Below are positions 44,709 through 57,110 of a DNA stretch of 64,000 nucleotides, one piece after another (positions within the stretch are counted from its first letter, which is position 1; the number at the start of each line of letters is the position of its first letter). Below the pieces are notes generated by a model that saw only the letters and a program-made list of their open reading frames with translations, made no database searches and had not been told where the DNA came from. The stretch is from Tillus elongatus. Lineage: Eukaryota > Arthropoda > Insecta > Coleoptera > Cleridae. Location: positions 173,173,443-173,237,442 of the forward strand of contig OZ023265.1 in NCBI GenBank assembly GCA_964006375.1, in the 5' to 3' direction. Position numbers and translations under genes: made by a program.

Positions 44709-46249
44709 CATATAAAAGATGAAACTAACCCTGGATATGGGTTCTAGGGGGCCTAGTTAGCGCGCATTTAAATACATTTTTTCAAAATTCAAAAGTCGGG
44801 ATCTCCTGATTAGTGAATTTTTTTAAACAAAATGCACTAAAAGGATATATTTAATGTTAAAAACATTTTTACGAAAATCCACTACTATAACACACTTGCT
44901 GCATCCAAACTTTTTTTATTCAATTAAAAGGTAACAAGAGTTATAATGTCGATAAGCTTAATTCTAAGATAATTGTTGAGAAACTGAGAAGTTACTGATC
45001 ATCGGCAGAAGTAGCTGAATATAGCAGTAGGAAATACCTACCCTTAAGTACATTTGTGAAACTAAGAGGTCGCTCCTGCGTATATATTTGTATGTAATAT
45101 GAATGAGTTCACCAAGTCAGAGTGGGCATTACCAAGAGTAGAAATACTTGTTAGTGTTCAAAATTTACGCTAGTATCTACGTATGAGCTAAACGTACAGG
45201 GAATACGTTGCCAGAGTTTATTAGGCGCCATCAGTTGAATAGGTGTGTAAACAAACTTAACTCTTGTCAATTTGTCAAAACGGAATGACATACAAACGTT
45301 ATAAAATAGTACTTGGAGTCAACTGTGCGTTCATCAGTCTCCCACCGCTCAAATGTATCGGTAATCAGCAGATGAGCGCTTAAACTCAGATGATGGCGCC
45401 TGGTAAACACTATGTCTCAAAAACTTATATAAGTTCAAACTTGTAAGATTAGAGAAAGTAGAAAAATTCACTATACAAATAAGCGCGAATACGTTGTTAC
45501 GGTCACACATTTAGATAAAACATGAAGAGTTTTGAAATGAATCTAGTTATCTAGATGAAATACAAGGGCACTAAACAAAAACTAGGTAATGTAGGTTCTA
45601 TTCATCATGAACACCATTAGATAAAATATGTTCTAACAAGCCTTTCGATTTATGTAATTCTGATCACAAAATTCCATTCTCTACAATATAGATAAAGATT
45701 AGAGCACGCCACTGAATATTTTTTGATTTAAATCCAACTCAAGCGAATAATAAATAAACTTAACTTTCTACAAAATAACTAAATAATTCTGCAGACAGGT
45801 GGACAGTATTAAATAAACTTTAAGATAACTAACCTGTTGCATATCAGCCCTTTTTGTAAAACTTCAATCCTTTTTATCTGTTGACAAAACATCACAAACA
45901 CTGTTTAGTCCACCCACTAACACTAATAAAGTCGTAAAGAATAATTTGCACTTGTAAATTAAAATTCCCAAAGAACACAAATAATATGTAAAATCAAATT
46001 GAAAACAGATAAACTATCTGATAATGCACGTCAACTCTTAGAACGTGTAACTGACCTGCGCAATGATATCAAATGTTCCGTTGTCGGGGTAACAAAAAAA
46101 CTACTAAGACATACTATATCTCATATATAAACCAGTTTTTATAATTGTTAATAAAAAACTGTCTGATATTAAAACAAAATGTTTCAAATTTGAATAACTC
46201 AATTTTCTGTTAACCTAGAAAGCTGAATTTTGGCACGTAGTTAGGTATT
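44706..46249. other. DR1/DR2 scraps, then unassigned DNA
   Basis: 44706-44840 is DR1 (CCTGGATATGGGTTCTAGGG) and 44850-44915 is DR2 (ACACTTGCTGCATCCAAAC). From about 44930 to 46170 nothing is recognised. Confidence 0.5.
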
Positions 46250-47464
46250 TCGCAAAGCCACATGTCCGCCGAATTTTATCAAAATATCCTTATAATTTTC
46301 GGAGATAAAATTTTTTTCGAAAGGAAACTCAAAATTTTCCCGGAAAATCGGAGGTTTTCCGGGAATATGTTGAGTTTTCTTTCAAAAAAAATCTTAATCT
46401 TCGAAAATTATAAAGCTATTTTGATAAATTTTGGTGGACATGTTGCTTTAGGAAATACCTAACTACGTGCCAAATTTGATATAAAAATTTAAACTGACCC
46501 CGGATATGGGTGCTAGGGGTCCTAGTTCGCGCTCATTTGGAAAATTTTTTGGAAAGTCTCGCCATCATAACCTCTCTATTAGTGTTTTTTTTTTAAATAA
46601 AAATTCACCAAGTCTCCTAGTTTTTAAGATTTCTCGTTTCATTTATTCTAAAACACATAATTTATCTGCAATTTGTAAGAGAGCTTTATCCTGTTACATA
46701 AAAAATCTCATTTATAAATGTTATTTTTCGAACTAAAACATGATAATCGAAAACTGACACGAAGTAGATGGATTGTAACTCCCAGCCGAAAGGAAAATTG
46801 TGCAAAGTTCTGCTAACCTGTCAGTTTAGCAAATGACAGATTACCGTTTTGAAAAAGAGCGTTTCAGGTTAACGATTATTTTGTTTTTAAAAGCTCTCAT
46901 AAACAGAAAATCTGTAAAATGTATATTAGTTAAATAACTGGAAGATTTAAATCACCATAATTTTTATTGGAATAATTGACAGCTCAGAATAACAAATTGT
47001 CTAATACATCACTTATGTGTGATGTATATTGAACTTTTGTCTACTTTAATTTTGATGTGTTTCTGACATTTTGTTCATTTCATATACATAGTGCACAAAA
47101 TTTAGGCTGAAGCTTTCTAGATTCAATAATAGGCGACTTTATAGAGAGCCTACCTCTGAGCGAAGAGACGCTATTTTCTATGACTTCGGTCTGCTTGTTG
47201 CCTATACAATATCGTTTTCTCCATCGAATATTATGGAATACTTGAAACAGCAACAATATACTTCTTTCTAAAGAAGTACTTATTTTCAATCGAGGAGTTT
47301 CTAAACAGAGAGTTAATTTAAAGTATTTAAATATTTACCATTTTAGACCCTATGTGTACTAGCTTCGAACATGTTAAAATATTGTTTGTTTATTCTATAC
47401 ACGTATGTATACAGTGCAGTAGCGGCTCGTGTCTTAATGCATTGGGGGTGCGCAAGAAAAAAAG
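46250..47464. other. DR1 piece, then unassigned DNA
   Basis: 46250-46620 contains DR1 phrases in both orientations (CCCGGAAAATCGGAGGTTTT; CCCCGGATATGGGTGCTAG). 46621-47464 shows no recognised feature; the frames near 47080 and 47343 lack family signatures. Confidence 0.45.
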
Positions 47465-48159
47465 TTCGGGACGCAGCAAGTGCGTTACGGTAGTGAATTT
47501 TTATTAAATGCTTCAAATTTGAATAACTCAAGTTTCTACAAACTTAGAAAGTTAAATTCACCAAATTTCATCAAAATAACTTTCAAATTTTTGCAAAATT
47601 TTTTTTTTTCAAAAAAAAAAACTCAAAATTTGAATAACTCAATTTTGTAAAAATTTAGAATGTTGTATTTTAGTGTGTGGTAAGGTATTTTACAAGGCAA
47701 CATGTCCACCAAATTTCATTAAAATAGCATTGCAGTTTTCAGAGAAATTTTTTTTTTAAAGATAACTAAAAATTTGAATAACTTAATTTTCTAAAATTGT
47801 TGCAAGTTGAATTTTAGTGTGTACTAAGGCCTTTTACAAGGCAAAATAGCCACCAAATTTCATTAAAATAGCTTTGCAATTTTTTTTTCAAACAAAAACT
47901 CAAAATTTAAATAACTCAATTTTCTAAAAATGTACAAAGTTGAATTTTAGTTTGTAGTAAGGCCTTTACCAGGCAACATATCCACCAAATTTTGATCAAA
48001 ATAGCTTTGTTCGGAGTAAAAGATTTTTTTTGAAGCAAAACTCAACATTTTTCCGGAAAACCTTATCCGATTTTCCTGACTAACGAACTCATCCAAGGCA
48101 TTAATAAGAGAGAGGCACTTGCCGAGTTTCAACGAAATCAGTTGCTTATTTTTTGAGTT

Positions 48160-48162
<3 letters not shown>
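47465..48162. repeat. DR2 piece with a degenerate tandem repeat of about 110-145 bp
   Basis: Starts with GGGACGCAGCAAGTGCGTTA. Then AAATTTGAATAACTCAA-type units recur near 47514, 47625, 47770 and 47900, each with ACCAAATTTCAT.AAAATA. It ends in reverse DR1 (GACTAACGAACTCATCCAAG) before a (TA)n tract. Confidence 0.65.

Positions 48163-48234
<72 letters not shown>
48163..48234. repeat. (TA)n tract 15
   Basis: About 72 bases of TA inside DR1. Confidence 0.98.
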
Positions 48235-48237
<3 letters not shown>

Positions 48238-49203
48238 GAAACTGACCTTGGATATGGGTTCTATGGGGCCTAGTTCGCGCTCATTTGAAGAAACTTTTTC
48301 TAAATTCAAAAGTCGCGATCTCCTCATTAGTGAATTTATTTAAAGAAAATTCACTAAAATAACCACTTCTAAAGCCACGGGAAAAGTCTACGACTGTATT
48401 AAATATGGAACGGTTTCACTAAGTTAGGGCAAGAACAAACAACCAGATATGCTATTAAAAATGAATTAAGTCTTAAAACTTTCATCTCCTTATTATTAGA
48501 TTATTTTTTATACAAAAACTCGCTAAAAAAATCATCGGAAAAACAACAATCTAAGCAGGTAACGGTAAAGTGAAATGAGACTAAAAAAAATTGAAAAAAG
48601 TAAACCTAACTAGGATTCCAACTCGTCATACAGGAATCAACTGAATTTGATTATCCGATGTACAGGGACTTAGACCACTGAGCTATATTCGACATGTGCC
48701 TACTAGCAGCTATATCCCGTAATACATTTGTTCAATGTTTTAAAATTTACACAAAACCATTTCGATTTACAATAGATTTTTTGCACATATTATAACGAAA
48801 TAAAGGAAAATGACGACTTGGACACATATCTAGAAGCTTGTTAGTCATTTCTTGTAGTATTTTTCACTCTCTTTCGTACTCAATCAATTCTGGCGTTTTA
48901 ACTTTCTTGAATAAGATTTAATTGATTAAAAATTAATTTACCTCTAACTTTTTTGTTTTATAAGATGGAGATCTGAATTTTGGTACACAGGATACATGTT
49001 ATAACAGAAACTAGACTACTAAATTTGGTTGCCCTTACTTTGTTATTTCCGCAGATATAATTTTTTTTCGAAAGAAAACACAAAATTTACCGGGAACACC
49101 AGCGCCGATTTTTGTGACTAACGAACTTATCCAAGCCACTTACACAAGGAAGGTATTTGACAAATTTGATCAAAAACGGACCATGATTGTTTGAGTTATC
49201 GGT

Positions 49204-49205
<2 letters not shown>
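48235..49205. other. DR1 pieces and spacer around a tRNA-like sequence
   Basis: 48235-48360 and 49000-49205 are DR1 (CCTTGGATATGGGTTCTATG; CTAACGAACTTATCCAAGCC). Between them only the tRNA-like block is recognised. Confidence 0.55.
48608..48698 (-). repeat. tRNA-like sequence, probably a SINE head
   Basis: Minus strand: A-box-like TAGCTCAGTGGTCTA near 48685 and B-box-like GAGTTGGAATCCTAG near 48624, about 50 bases apart. The acceptor ends do not pair convincingly and the arms are irregular, so it is unlikely to be a functional tRNA gene. It is unlike the other SINE family here. Confidence 0.5.

Positions 49206-49289
<84 letters not shown>
49206..49289. repeat. (TA)n tract 16
   Basis: About 83 bases of TA preceded by TTATCGGTGTGA, the usual DR1 context. 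Confidence 0.98.
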
Positions 49290-49292
<3 letters not shown>

Positions 49293-49466
49293 ATATAAAA
49301 ATTCAAACTGACCCTGGATATGGGTTCTAGGGCCTATTTAGCGGTCATTTGAAGAATTTGTTTCAAAATTCAGAAGTCTGAATCTCCTCATTAGTGAATA
49401 TTTTTTGTTTTATAGAAAATTCACTAAAAGTAAGCGCCTTAATACTTTTAGACTTAAGCATAGGCT
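49290..49466. repeat. DR1 fragment
   Basis: AACATATAAAAATTCAAACT, CCTGGATATGGGTTCTAGGG and a TTAGTGAATA hairpin remnant. Confidence 0.7.
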
Positions 49467-49635
49467 GACCTAACAAGACTGCAGCTTATTCAGAATAGCT
49501 GTGTTTGATCAATATATGGTTTGAGAAAACGAGATCACGTAACACCTCCTCTTAATGAACTAGAATGGCTGACAATGGAGAAAATATATTATTTGCATTT
49601 CAGCATATTCTGTCACGCAGTTATAAGAGAGGAAA
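49467..49635 (+). pseudogene. Non-LTR retrotransposon RT, C-terminal fragment
   Basis: About 55 codons resemble the region after the RT thumb of Jockey/CR1-type elements (LTRLQLIQNSCV, a stop, SIYGLRKRDHVTPPL, WLTMEK). One in-frame TGA is present. It is bounded by DR1 and SINE copy 4. Confidence 0.6.
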
Positions 49636-49639
49636 TGCC

Positions 49640-49812
49640 AACATATCACTGTGTCCATGTGATGGTGGACACGTTAAATATCCATAATTGCTTATAGAAA
49701 GACAGGGGATCGGTAAAATTTACAGGATAGTGAGGTGAAACCGCTTCCTGGCGTCGGTGATTAGCCATAGTCGCGGAAATAGACCGACATTAAAGTAAAA
49801 AAAAGGCAAATA
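49640..49812 (+). mobile_element. tRNA-derived SINE, copy 4 (3' body only)
   Basis: Plus orientation: ACACGTTAAATATCCATAAT, AAGACAGGGGATCGG, AGGATAGTGAGGTGAAACC, CTGGCGTCGGTGATTAGCC, ending GACATTAAAGTAAAAAAAAG. The tRNA-like head is missing (5'-truncated). Confidence 0.75.
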
Positions 49813-50797
49813 AATAAAGACATTTTAGTTGAATCAGGTGACAAATTCTAAGGCAGAAATTGCATTACGGTAGCGAATTTTCATTACACATTTTTCGTTT
49901 TCTATAACTAGTAATGATTGTCTGTTGCTATAGCTCTGTTGATAAATATGCGATATGCTTTCCACATTGAAGTCATAAAAAGTCCGTTTGGACCTACCTG
50001 CCTAAACTAAAATTTGCAGGTGTCAAAAAAAGTCTTGATCATTTCTCTTTAATTAGATTTTTGTGATCTTAAACCTATAAACTTACATAATTATCACCTC
50101 TTCGTCAGCAAAATTTGCAACTTGAAATATTTCTTTAACTAAGCTCATTTTATCTGATGCATTAAAGGGTATTTCTCTTCAACTGAAAGGGCGTTAACAC
50201 ACAAAATAATATACGCCTTGATTTCCTCCCTGGGGAGAGAAAGTTGAATAAAACTGTGAAAAACAGTGAGAGTATAGCGAAAGTCGCAATTAGTGATAAT
50301 AACATCCGGAGGTCGAGGCACTGGTCTGCCGTCAGATTACATTCACTTCCGATTCTGTTTCCCTGAACATTGTTACAATGGCGGAGCTTCCGTTCTGCAC
50401 CACATAGCCAACGTAATAACTGCCTGAAAATGTGCTGTAAATTTGCTGAAAGTTTCATTACACACCTCTACATGTTCACCTATATTTATTCCTACTCTGC
50501 ATCGATTGTCTCTTGATCTCTACAGCGTGTTTCTCTAGAGTTTTGAGTAAATATAAAACTTTGACTAGCAACACAAAGAGGAAAAGTCTGGACGCAGTAA
50601 GTGCGTTATGTTAGCGTATTCTTATTAAAGTGTTTTTAATGTAAAATATGTATTTTAGTGAGTATTCGTACAAGAAAAATCGGCTAAAGAAGAGATCGCA
50701 CCATTTGAATTCTTAAAACATTTTTAAATGAGGTCAAACTAGCACCACTAGAACCTAATTTTGGGGCCAGTTTCGACATATAAATGTTTATGCATAT
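49813..50797. other. Mostly unassigned DNA
   Basis: Contains a 98-codon minus-strand frame (50458-50162) with one hydrophobic stretch (LLSLIATFAILSLFF) but no recognisable family. A DR2 scrap (GTCTGGACGCAGTAAGTGCG, 50588) and a DR1 scrap (50640-50790) follow. Confidence 0.4.
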
Positions 50798-52720
50798 ACA
50801 GGACGGCGCATTGAGAACGAAACAAATCGATTTGCGCCCAGATATATATTTTTTAAGAAACGCTGAAACACGTCAATTTTGATATTGCGGGGGACATGTT
50901 TTGACATAAAACTCAACTTTCTCACATCAACCCTTTAAGCGTGGTGATAACAACCCTTATATTTTAAATAGGGAACATGGGTCGAGTGTTACATCGTTTG
51001 AAAGCCCTTTCTCTTCTGAATTTACCACATTAATTTTTTTGGAAGTTTTATCAACTCGTTTAAAAATTATTCACAGTTGGAGTTGCAAGAACGTATTTTA
51101 TTCATCGTGATTATAAATGCACTAAATAGTCCATTTTTCGTTAAAAAAAACTAAAAAACAAAACCAAACGTTCAAAATTCTTTATTCAGTTAAGTAAGTG
51201 TTCACATTTTTGACCACCAGCTTCCATACCAAAGTACAAATAATGTTCAAAACGAGCTATAAAATTCTGAAGCATTTGTGGAGTTATTAGACGGCATTTG
51301 TCAACAACGCGTCGTCGTAATTCTTCCAGAGACTCCGGTTTTGTTGCGTAAATTCTACTTTTTAAATGGCCCCATAGAAAGAAGTCTTAAGGAGTTAAAT
51401 CCTGTGAATTATGAGGCCACTCAATAGAACCTCTACGCCCAATCCGTTGCTCTGGAAACTCTTTGTTCAAAAACTCCCTAACACGTTGTGAAAGATGCGG
51501 AGGAGCTCCATCTTGTTGAAACACTAATTGATTTTCTTGATAGCGATCATCATTTTCAACAATGTCATTTAGTAGAGGGTAAACGAGATCTTCTAGTAAC
51601 CCCAAATACGTTTCGCCACTCAAATGGCCATCAAGCAAAATTGGTCCGATTAAACGGTCTCCAAAACTGCCAGTCCAGACATTCAATTTCTGTGGAGTTT
51701 GAGTGTGGACCTTGTGAAAATTTCCTGGACTATTATCTGCCTAGTAACGACAATTATGACGATTGACTGTAGAGTTTAATAAAAACTTACACTCGTCTGA
51801 AAAAGAGATAATGAACAGAAGGTTCCCGTTACCAGCTATTCGTGCAGTCATAACTTCACAAAACTTTAGCCGCCGATCAAAATCATCTTCTTCAGTTGTT
51901 GTACAAGATGAATTTATACGGGTGAAATTTATGATGCTTCAATATTCGCTGAATAGTTCTTCTTATAATGTTTGAAACAGTAGGCAATTTTCCCGTGCTC
52001 AAAGTTGCGTCTGCAGCAATTTGTCCTAAAACTTAAATCTCAGTAGTCTCATTTCTAACCGGAAATTCACGTTCAGGATCCCGTTTTTTGTTGGCTGCTG
52101 TCCACTTTGTAGAAACTTTGCAACTAACTCCAAAATGTATTTTCTGTTAACATATCTGTTCCGATGTCGTTCATTAAACAAATTTTCGGTACGGTTGGAC
52201 AGTCAACGTTTTTGAAAAAAAAAGAGTAATTATTTCAACTCTTTCTTCTACAGAATACACCATTGTGAAATTATTTTTGGGTAGTACTATCAAGTATCAA
52301 ACCGACCGATAAACTGAAACAATAAACCGCATTCCTCTCATTCCGATAAGAAATGTTCTGATAGTCAATTTTTTATTTACAAACCAACAAAACATTGACT
52401 ATCAGCACATTTCTTATCGGAATGAGTGAAATGCGTTTTTGCACCTTCAACTGTGAATAATTTTTAAACGAGTTGATATAACTTCCAAAAAAAATAGTGT
52501 GCTGAATTCAGAAAAGAAGGAGCTTTCACATGATGTAACACTCGACCCATGTTCCCTATGTAAAATATAAGGGTTGTTATCACCACCCTTAAGGGGTTGA
52601 TGTGACAAAGTTGAATTTTATGTCAAAGCATGTCCCCCTAAATATTAAAATCGACTGTTTCAGCGTTTTTTTTTTTTAATTCTCTGGACGCAAATCGGTC
52701 TGTTTCGTTTTCAATGCGCC

Positions 52721-52724
<4 letters not shown>
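50798..52724 (-). mobile_element. Mariner-like element II
   Basis: Inverted ends about 300 bp long (50798-51110 and 52425-52724), with terminal GGACGGCGCATTGAGAACG and AATGCGCCACCC. A subterminal hairpin (about 52339-52420, CATTCCGATAAGAAATGT arms) lies by the transposase start. Flanked by TATACA on the left and a (TA)n tract on the right, consistent with TA insertion. Confidence 0.82.
51185..52263 (-). pseudogene. Mariner-like transposase II, broken
   Basis: Starts at an ATG (52263-52261) that is equivalent to the start of copy III. The N-terminal helix-turn-helix region is readable but frameshifted. The catalytic part at 51686-51387 is open: KLNVWTGSFGDRLIGP, FQQDGAPPHLSQRVREFL, then GRRGSIEWPHNSQDLTP followed by a TAA in place of the next residue, then DFFLWGHLKS and a C-terminal tail ending near 51185. 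One or more indels and at least two stops inactivate it. Same family as copies I and III. Confidence 0.82.

Positions 52725-52795
<71 letters not shown>
52725..52795. repeat. (TA)n tract 17
   Basis: About 71 bases of TA between mariner element II and a PLE-B fragment. Confidence 0.98.
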
Positions 52796-52797
<2 letters not shown>

Positions 52798-53400
52798 GGA
52801 AAGATTTTGCGGTCTTTAATGTGAGATATACTTGGTTTTCGGTTTGTCCGCGTCCAGAATTTATCAAAACTCGACGTTTCGGCTCCTGTTTTGAGCCATT
52901 TTCAAGAGGTAAAGGAAATATGTAAGAACATGAACTCTAAGGCCTCAATCTGCCTACTCCTTAGAGCGATGGACACAGGTGCGTTGGGTTGTTGTAGTTC
53001 GATTACGGGGCTTCAATCCGTCTACTACCCAAATCTCGTCGGAGATCGTCTCTAAGGTCTCAGTGTGTTCATCCCTGGGCCTGAGAGAGGTCTGGCAGTT
53101 CGTTTCAAGTCTTGTATTGTATGTCTCGTTTCGTCTACCTGCATCGTTATCAGTGAAAGTAGTCGGGTCACGGTCAGGGGCTCTAGTCACGGTACTTAAA
53201 GGATTAAGAAGATTACAGGCATTTGTTGAGACAGATAATGGGGAAATGAAATTTTCTATAAAATTTGTTGTCTTTTTGTGTGTTTGTAATAAATATGTAA
53301 TAGGTTTCCAAGTAATATGCAATATAATTCTATCTTTTACTATCACTATTTTGTTTTTACATAAGTTTTCACTTTTACAAGACAATTCGAATTAACATTA
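52796..53400 (-). mobile_element. PLE-B 3'-end fragment, reverse orientation
   Basis: A 143-codon frame (53385-52954) matches the C-terminal extension of the 26.9-27.2 kb copy (DPTTFTDNDAGRRNETY, then ETNCQTSLRPRDEHTE, ending HRSKE). It is followed by one GAGTAGGCAGATTGAGGCC unit, the hammerhead-like motif and the TCTGGACGCGG end. The fragment begins upstream of the extension with unrelated-looking residues. Confidence 0.8.
52870..52908 (-). ncRNA. Hammerhead-like motif, PLE-B type
   Basis: Minus strand: CTC/GAG stem I, TTGAAAA, T, GGCTC/GAGCC stem II, GAAA, ACGT stem III, GTC. Same U3-A8 arrangement as at 27525. Confidence 0.55.
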
Positions 53401-54173
53401 ACTTTCTTATGACTATTCTAAGTACTTGAACTATTTCAATGTCTATCAGAAATTCACATGTGGTCAAAAGTTAAGTGGCTTTGTGAAACTCTACAGTATA
53501 ATTTCAATATGTATATAGAATTCCAGTAATGGTTTAATGCTCCTTTGATTCGAATAGTTTGAATAATTGTAGAGAACCACACGAGTTTATAACCTTCTCA
53601 CGGATGACTGATACTCGTTAATTGGACCAGCCCAATGTCGCAAAAACTAAGACAGCGTTCTATATTAACTAAAACAATATATTTAGATGAACAAGACATT
53701 TAAATGTTATGTGTATTTTATACAGTATGGACCGCAGTTATGGGACAAAAGTCATAATTCGAAGAGAAATGTTTCTTATGAAAAACTCTCGGACACGTTA
53801 ACTACTTTTTTTGTTTCACACCTTGTAGTATTAGTTCGCGACTTTTACCCCTCACCATATCACCCCCTAACCCTTATTGAGTTTTTGTACAAATAGCAAC
53901 TCCATCGTTTTTCTTTGTATGATGGTGCCAAAAATTAGTGTCCAAAATTCACAGACCGCTACACAGGATCGAAATTTAATGATTGACAATAAAAATTAAT
54001 CCGTGTTAATGTGTGTGTCTGGTTCGTGGATTGTAGTTATTGTGGTTACATATTAAAGCGGACGGCATCGTGTTATAAAAATGAAATCACTTGGAAATAC
54101 TTAACTTAGTTATATATTTAAAGTAATATAAACTATATATTTTTATATTTCCACAACACACCACGAGGGCTTA
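53401..54173. other. AT-rich stretch, nothing recognised
   Basis: No family signature; frames under 70 codons only. Confidence 0.5.
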
Positions 54174-55925
54174 CAGCCTAGATACTATCGTACCGTGGGC
54201 GTCGACAATGAGAAAAGAGGCAACTTGTTAATTCTGGACTTGAAGGTTTGGAGGTTCGGAGGAGAAGGAAAAACATGTGCCGGCAAGGAACTTCACAACT
54301 TGGAAGTCCTCGGGATAAAAGAGCGGGCGTAACAAGATGTTCTATATCTGGTGACCTAAACAGTAAAAGGGTGCATTCGCTCTGTTCCCCTGGTAAATAT
54401 GTGGGGGGCAGCAAGTGGAGGAACTATGGAAGAAAGCTCCTCTGAACAGTACCCGTGCAGATATCTATAAAAGAGAGAGAGGTCAGGTCAGGTCAGGTCA
54501 GGCACCCCAGATGTGGGAGCAGTATTCGAAGTTTGGCCTTATTTGTAAAGTATATAAGGTATAGAGATTAGCTGGTGAAAAGTATTTGCGAGCCCGCAAG
54601 AGGAAACCTAATTTTTTAGTAGCCGCTTCTGCAATTGATGTGGCATGTTGGTGCCAATTGAGATTTCGATCCACAGAAATGTCAAGAACTGAAAAGGACT
54701 CACTTTGAATAACTTGGTTGTTCATTGTGATGGGTCTAGGGCTGGTGTATCTCTTATGAGAAAGAAGAATTGTACAAGATTTTACTTCCCCAGGCTAATA
54801 TTTTTTGGAGATCCACGAAGACAGAACCCTCCATGAGCCTGCGATCCCCATCTAATTGAGCTTAGGCTTATAATATTGTATATTTGAGTTTAGAGTGCTG
54901 TCATCCGCGTAACTGGTCATTGATGTGGAGAATAAACAAAGTAGGGGCTAAAGCTGAACCTTCAGGTACTCCTGCATTAATTGGATACAGTTTATGGGAA
55001 TGGCTATCCACGACAACAGAAATTCTCCGGTTGGAGAGGAAATTTGCTGTACAGGGACAGAGTTCTGGTGGTAGGCCATAGGTCGAAATTTTATTGAGCA
55101 GCGCTGCGTGCCAGACCTGGTCAAATGCTTTGGATATGTCTAGAGCGACAATCTGGGATTCACCGTGTAGTTCCATAGACTGGTTCCAAGAATGGGTGAC
55201 AAAGGAAAGGAGGTCGGCAGTTGATCTGCGCTGACGGAATCCATACTGGCTGTCGTGGAGTAGACTGGGTTTTTCAAGAATTTTAGTACTGCGGTGTTTA
55301 TATACTTTACCATCACTTTAGAGACGACTGAAAGGAGAGAAATAGGCATGTAGTTGCTAGCAAGCGCTTTGGATCCTTTCTTGAGGACGGGTTGTACTCG
55401 TGCAATTTTTCAGTTACTAAGGAATATGCCTCTATTGTAAGATGTCTGAAACAGACGAGTCAGGACAGGAGCAAGTTCTGGTGCGCATTTTTCGAGAAAA
55501 ATTGCTGGGATCTCGCAAGGCCAGAGGCTTTCCTGGTATTAAGAGAAGAGAGCATCTTTCGTACCTTTTTTAGTTTTAAAAATGATATCCATCTTTTAAT
55601 GCGCGACATTGGGGACTGTTGGTGGCTAAACATTTGGAGGTGGGTTGAGATAGAATTGCCGGCGAACAACGAGGCAAAAAGTTCAGCCTTGCCCAGGGCG
55701 GTAGAAACTATTTTATCCCCTGAGACAAGACGTGGGATCGTGCTCTTGCAGAAATTTTTGCCAATAGATTTAGCAGGGGGCAAGAAGGGTTTGCTGCCCT
55801 TGGAGCCTAAGAGGACTTTGTTTTTGATGTGGTTATTAAACGAGTTTTTTTGCCTAAGAAAGAATGCGGAAATAGCGGTTTCTTGCGTCGTTAAATGCTT
55901 GACGGTTTTCTTGACTGGGTATTAA
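54174..55925 (-). pseudogene. CR1/Jockey-type retrotransposon ORF2 remnant, copy 1
   Basis: Minus-strand RT pieces in order: 55783-55460 (SSLNTRKASG region before the RT fingers), 55349-55140 (PISLLSVVSKVM), 55176-54901 (ALDISKAFDQVWH with motif A, AGVPEGSALAPTLFILHIND). The catalytic YADD/FADD region near 54850 is not readable. Then 54725-54498 (NWHQHATSIAEAATKKLGF, YFSPANLYTLYTLQIRP, YCSHIWGA) and the C-terminal tail at 54414-54178. A GGTCA pentamer repeat (54481-54500) interrupts the tail. Many frame breaks; inactive. It shares its 3' half with the oppositely oriented copy at 57173-57860. Confidence 0.82.
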
Positions 55926-56499
55926 TATATAGTCTATAGTATTTATGTACATTAATATTGGCGGCACGTGTAATTTTAAAACGCGTGGTCAAATACGAAT
56001 TATTAGTGTTGCGCACGGTGCAAGCACCTGAATTGAATAACGAATATAAATACAGCTCTCGAAGGTAACGAATGAATAGGCTTGTACATACCTAAACTAT
56101 GGCACTCGCGTTACGAATAAACGAGGGTCGAATGCGAATGGTTGCACCCGGTGCAAGCGACTGGGAAGCGAATAAATATATAAGATGTCATGCTCTTCGA
56201 AGTTGATGAACGAATACGATGTCTCGATTGTTGCAGGCAACATTTTTAGGAAGGTGGGACATGCGCACAATACACTGTAGTTATGTCATACTCTTGTGAC
56301 GTCCAGAACTGCACTCTTACAACTTAAAATCGCGCGGTAAAACCAGACATACCGGCCGTCTTGAAGTACTAACTTCAAAAAACTAACATAAATATAAATA
56401 TACTTAAAAACTACACATAAAAATACACACAGATTATGCAAATAGGCTAACAAAAAATGTCTATAAAATATTTCTGTCATTGCGTAGCAATATTGCAAG
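55926..56499. other. Unassigned DNA
   Basis: Two related phrases (GCGCACGGTGCAAGCACCTGA near 56014 and GCACCCGGTGCAAGCGACTG near 56145) hint at a diverged tandem repeat; nothing else is recognised. Confidence 0.4.
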
Positions 56500-57110
56500 A
56501 CGATTCACTGCACGCCGAATTATTGTTCCTTGTTTGTTTTAAGCGTGGCGACCCTATATACACAATCGCCACCTAGGTAAAGTTCGATAACACGGCCAAG
56601 TGTTCACTCACATTGAACTAATTATTGTTGTCGCCAATTAACACTAAATTCCCCGTACGAATGTTACAGTGTGAACCGGTTTGCCACTTTCCTCGCTGCT
56701 GAAGACTGTTGATGTGCTTGAGTGACCATCGTTTCCAATACTGCTGTGCCCTCTGCTGCAGTTGAGTGACACGAGGTAACCTATTTGGATTTTGATCCAA
56801 AACCAGTCTGACACTTTGGCAAGAGGACGGAAATTCATACAAGCATCCACCAGTACTAAGATGGTGTACAACTCCACGAATGTGAATTCATTGCCATTTA
56901 TATTGCGGTTGGCCGCAAATCTTTAGGTCGCTTCTGATATTTTTTATTTGCGTGATGCGCCTACGAAGTCTGTAGCACTGACTGAAAAAAAATTACTTGG
57001 AAGTCCGCGTCTAGAAGTAAATAGACTTAAAGCTGCCCAAAAACCCTTAGTTGTCAGATCGCCAACCAGCTCAAAATGTACAGCCTACATTGAAAAAAAA
57101 ATAAAGATGC
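56500..57110 (-). pseudogene. BEL/Pao retrotransposon: integrase end and DUF5641 region
   Basis: On the minus strand, 57100-56890 reads like the BEL integrase core (AVHFELVGDLTTKGFLG, then NIRSDLK). 56877-56618 carries the C-terminal domain (DQNPNRLPRVTQLQQRAQ, YWKRWSLKHINSLQQRGKWQ, GNLVLIGDNN). A shifted frame down to about 56520 finishes it (GRVIELYLGGD, YRVATLKTN). Frame breaks show decay. LTRs were not found. The same element seems to resume at 57861-58380, beyond a CR1 fragment. Confidence 0.78.

Noticed and set aside
48608..48698. A functional tRNA gene
   Set aside because: A- and B-box-like sequences exist, but a cloverleaf with a paired acceptor stem could not be drawn.
50162..50458. 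Small membrane protein gene
   Set aside because: One hydrophobic stretch in a 98-codon frame, with no family, promoter or splice evidence; kept only as a note in the spacer.
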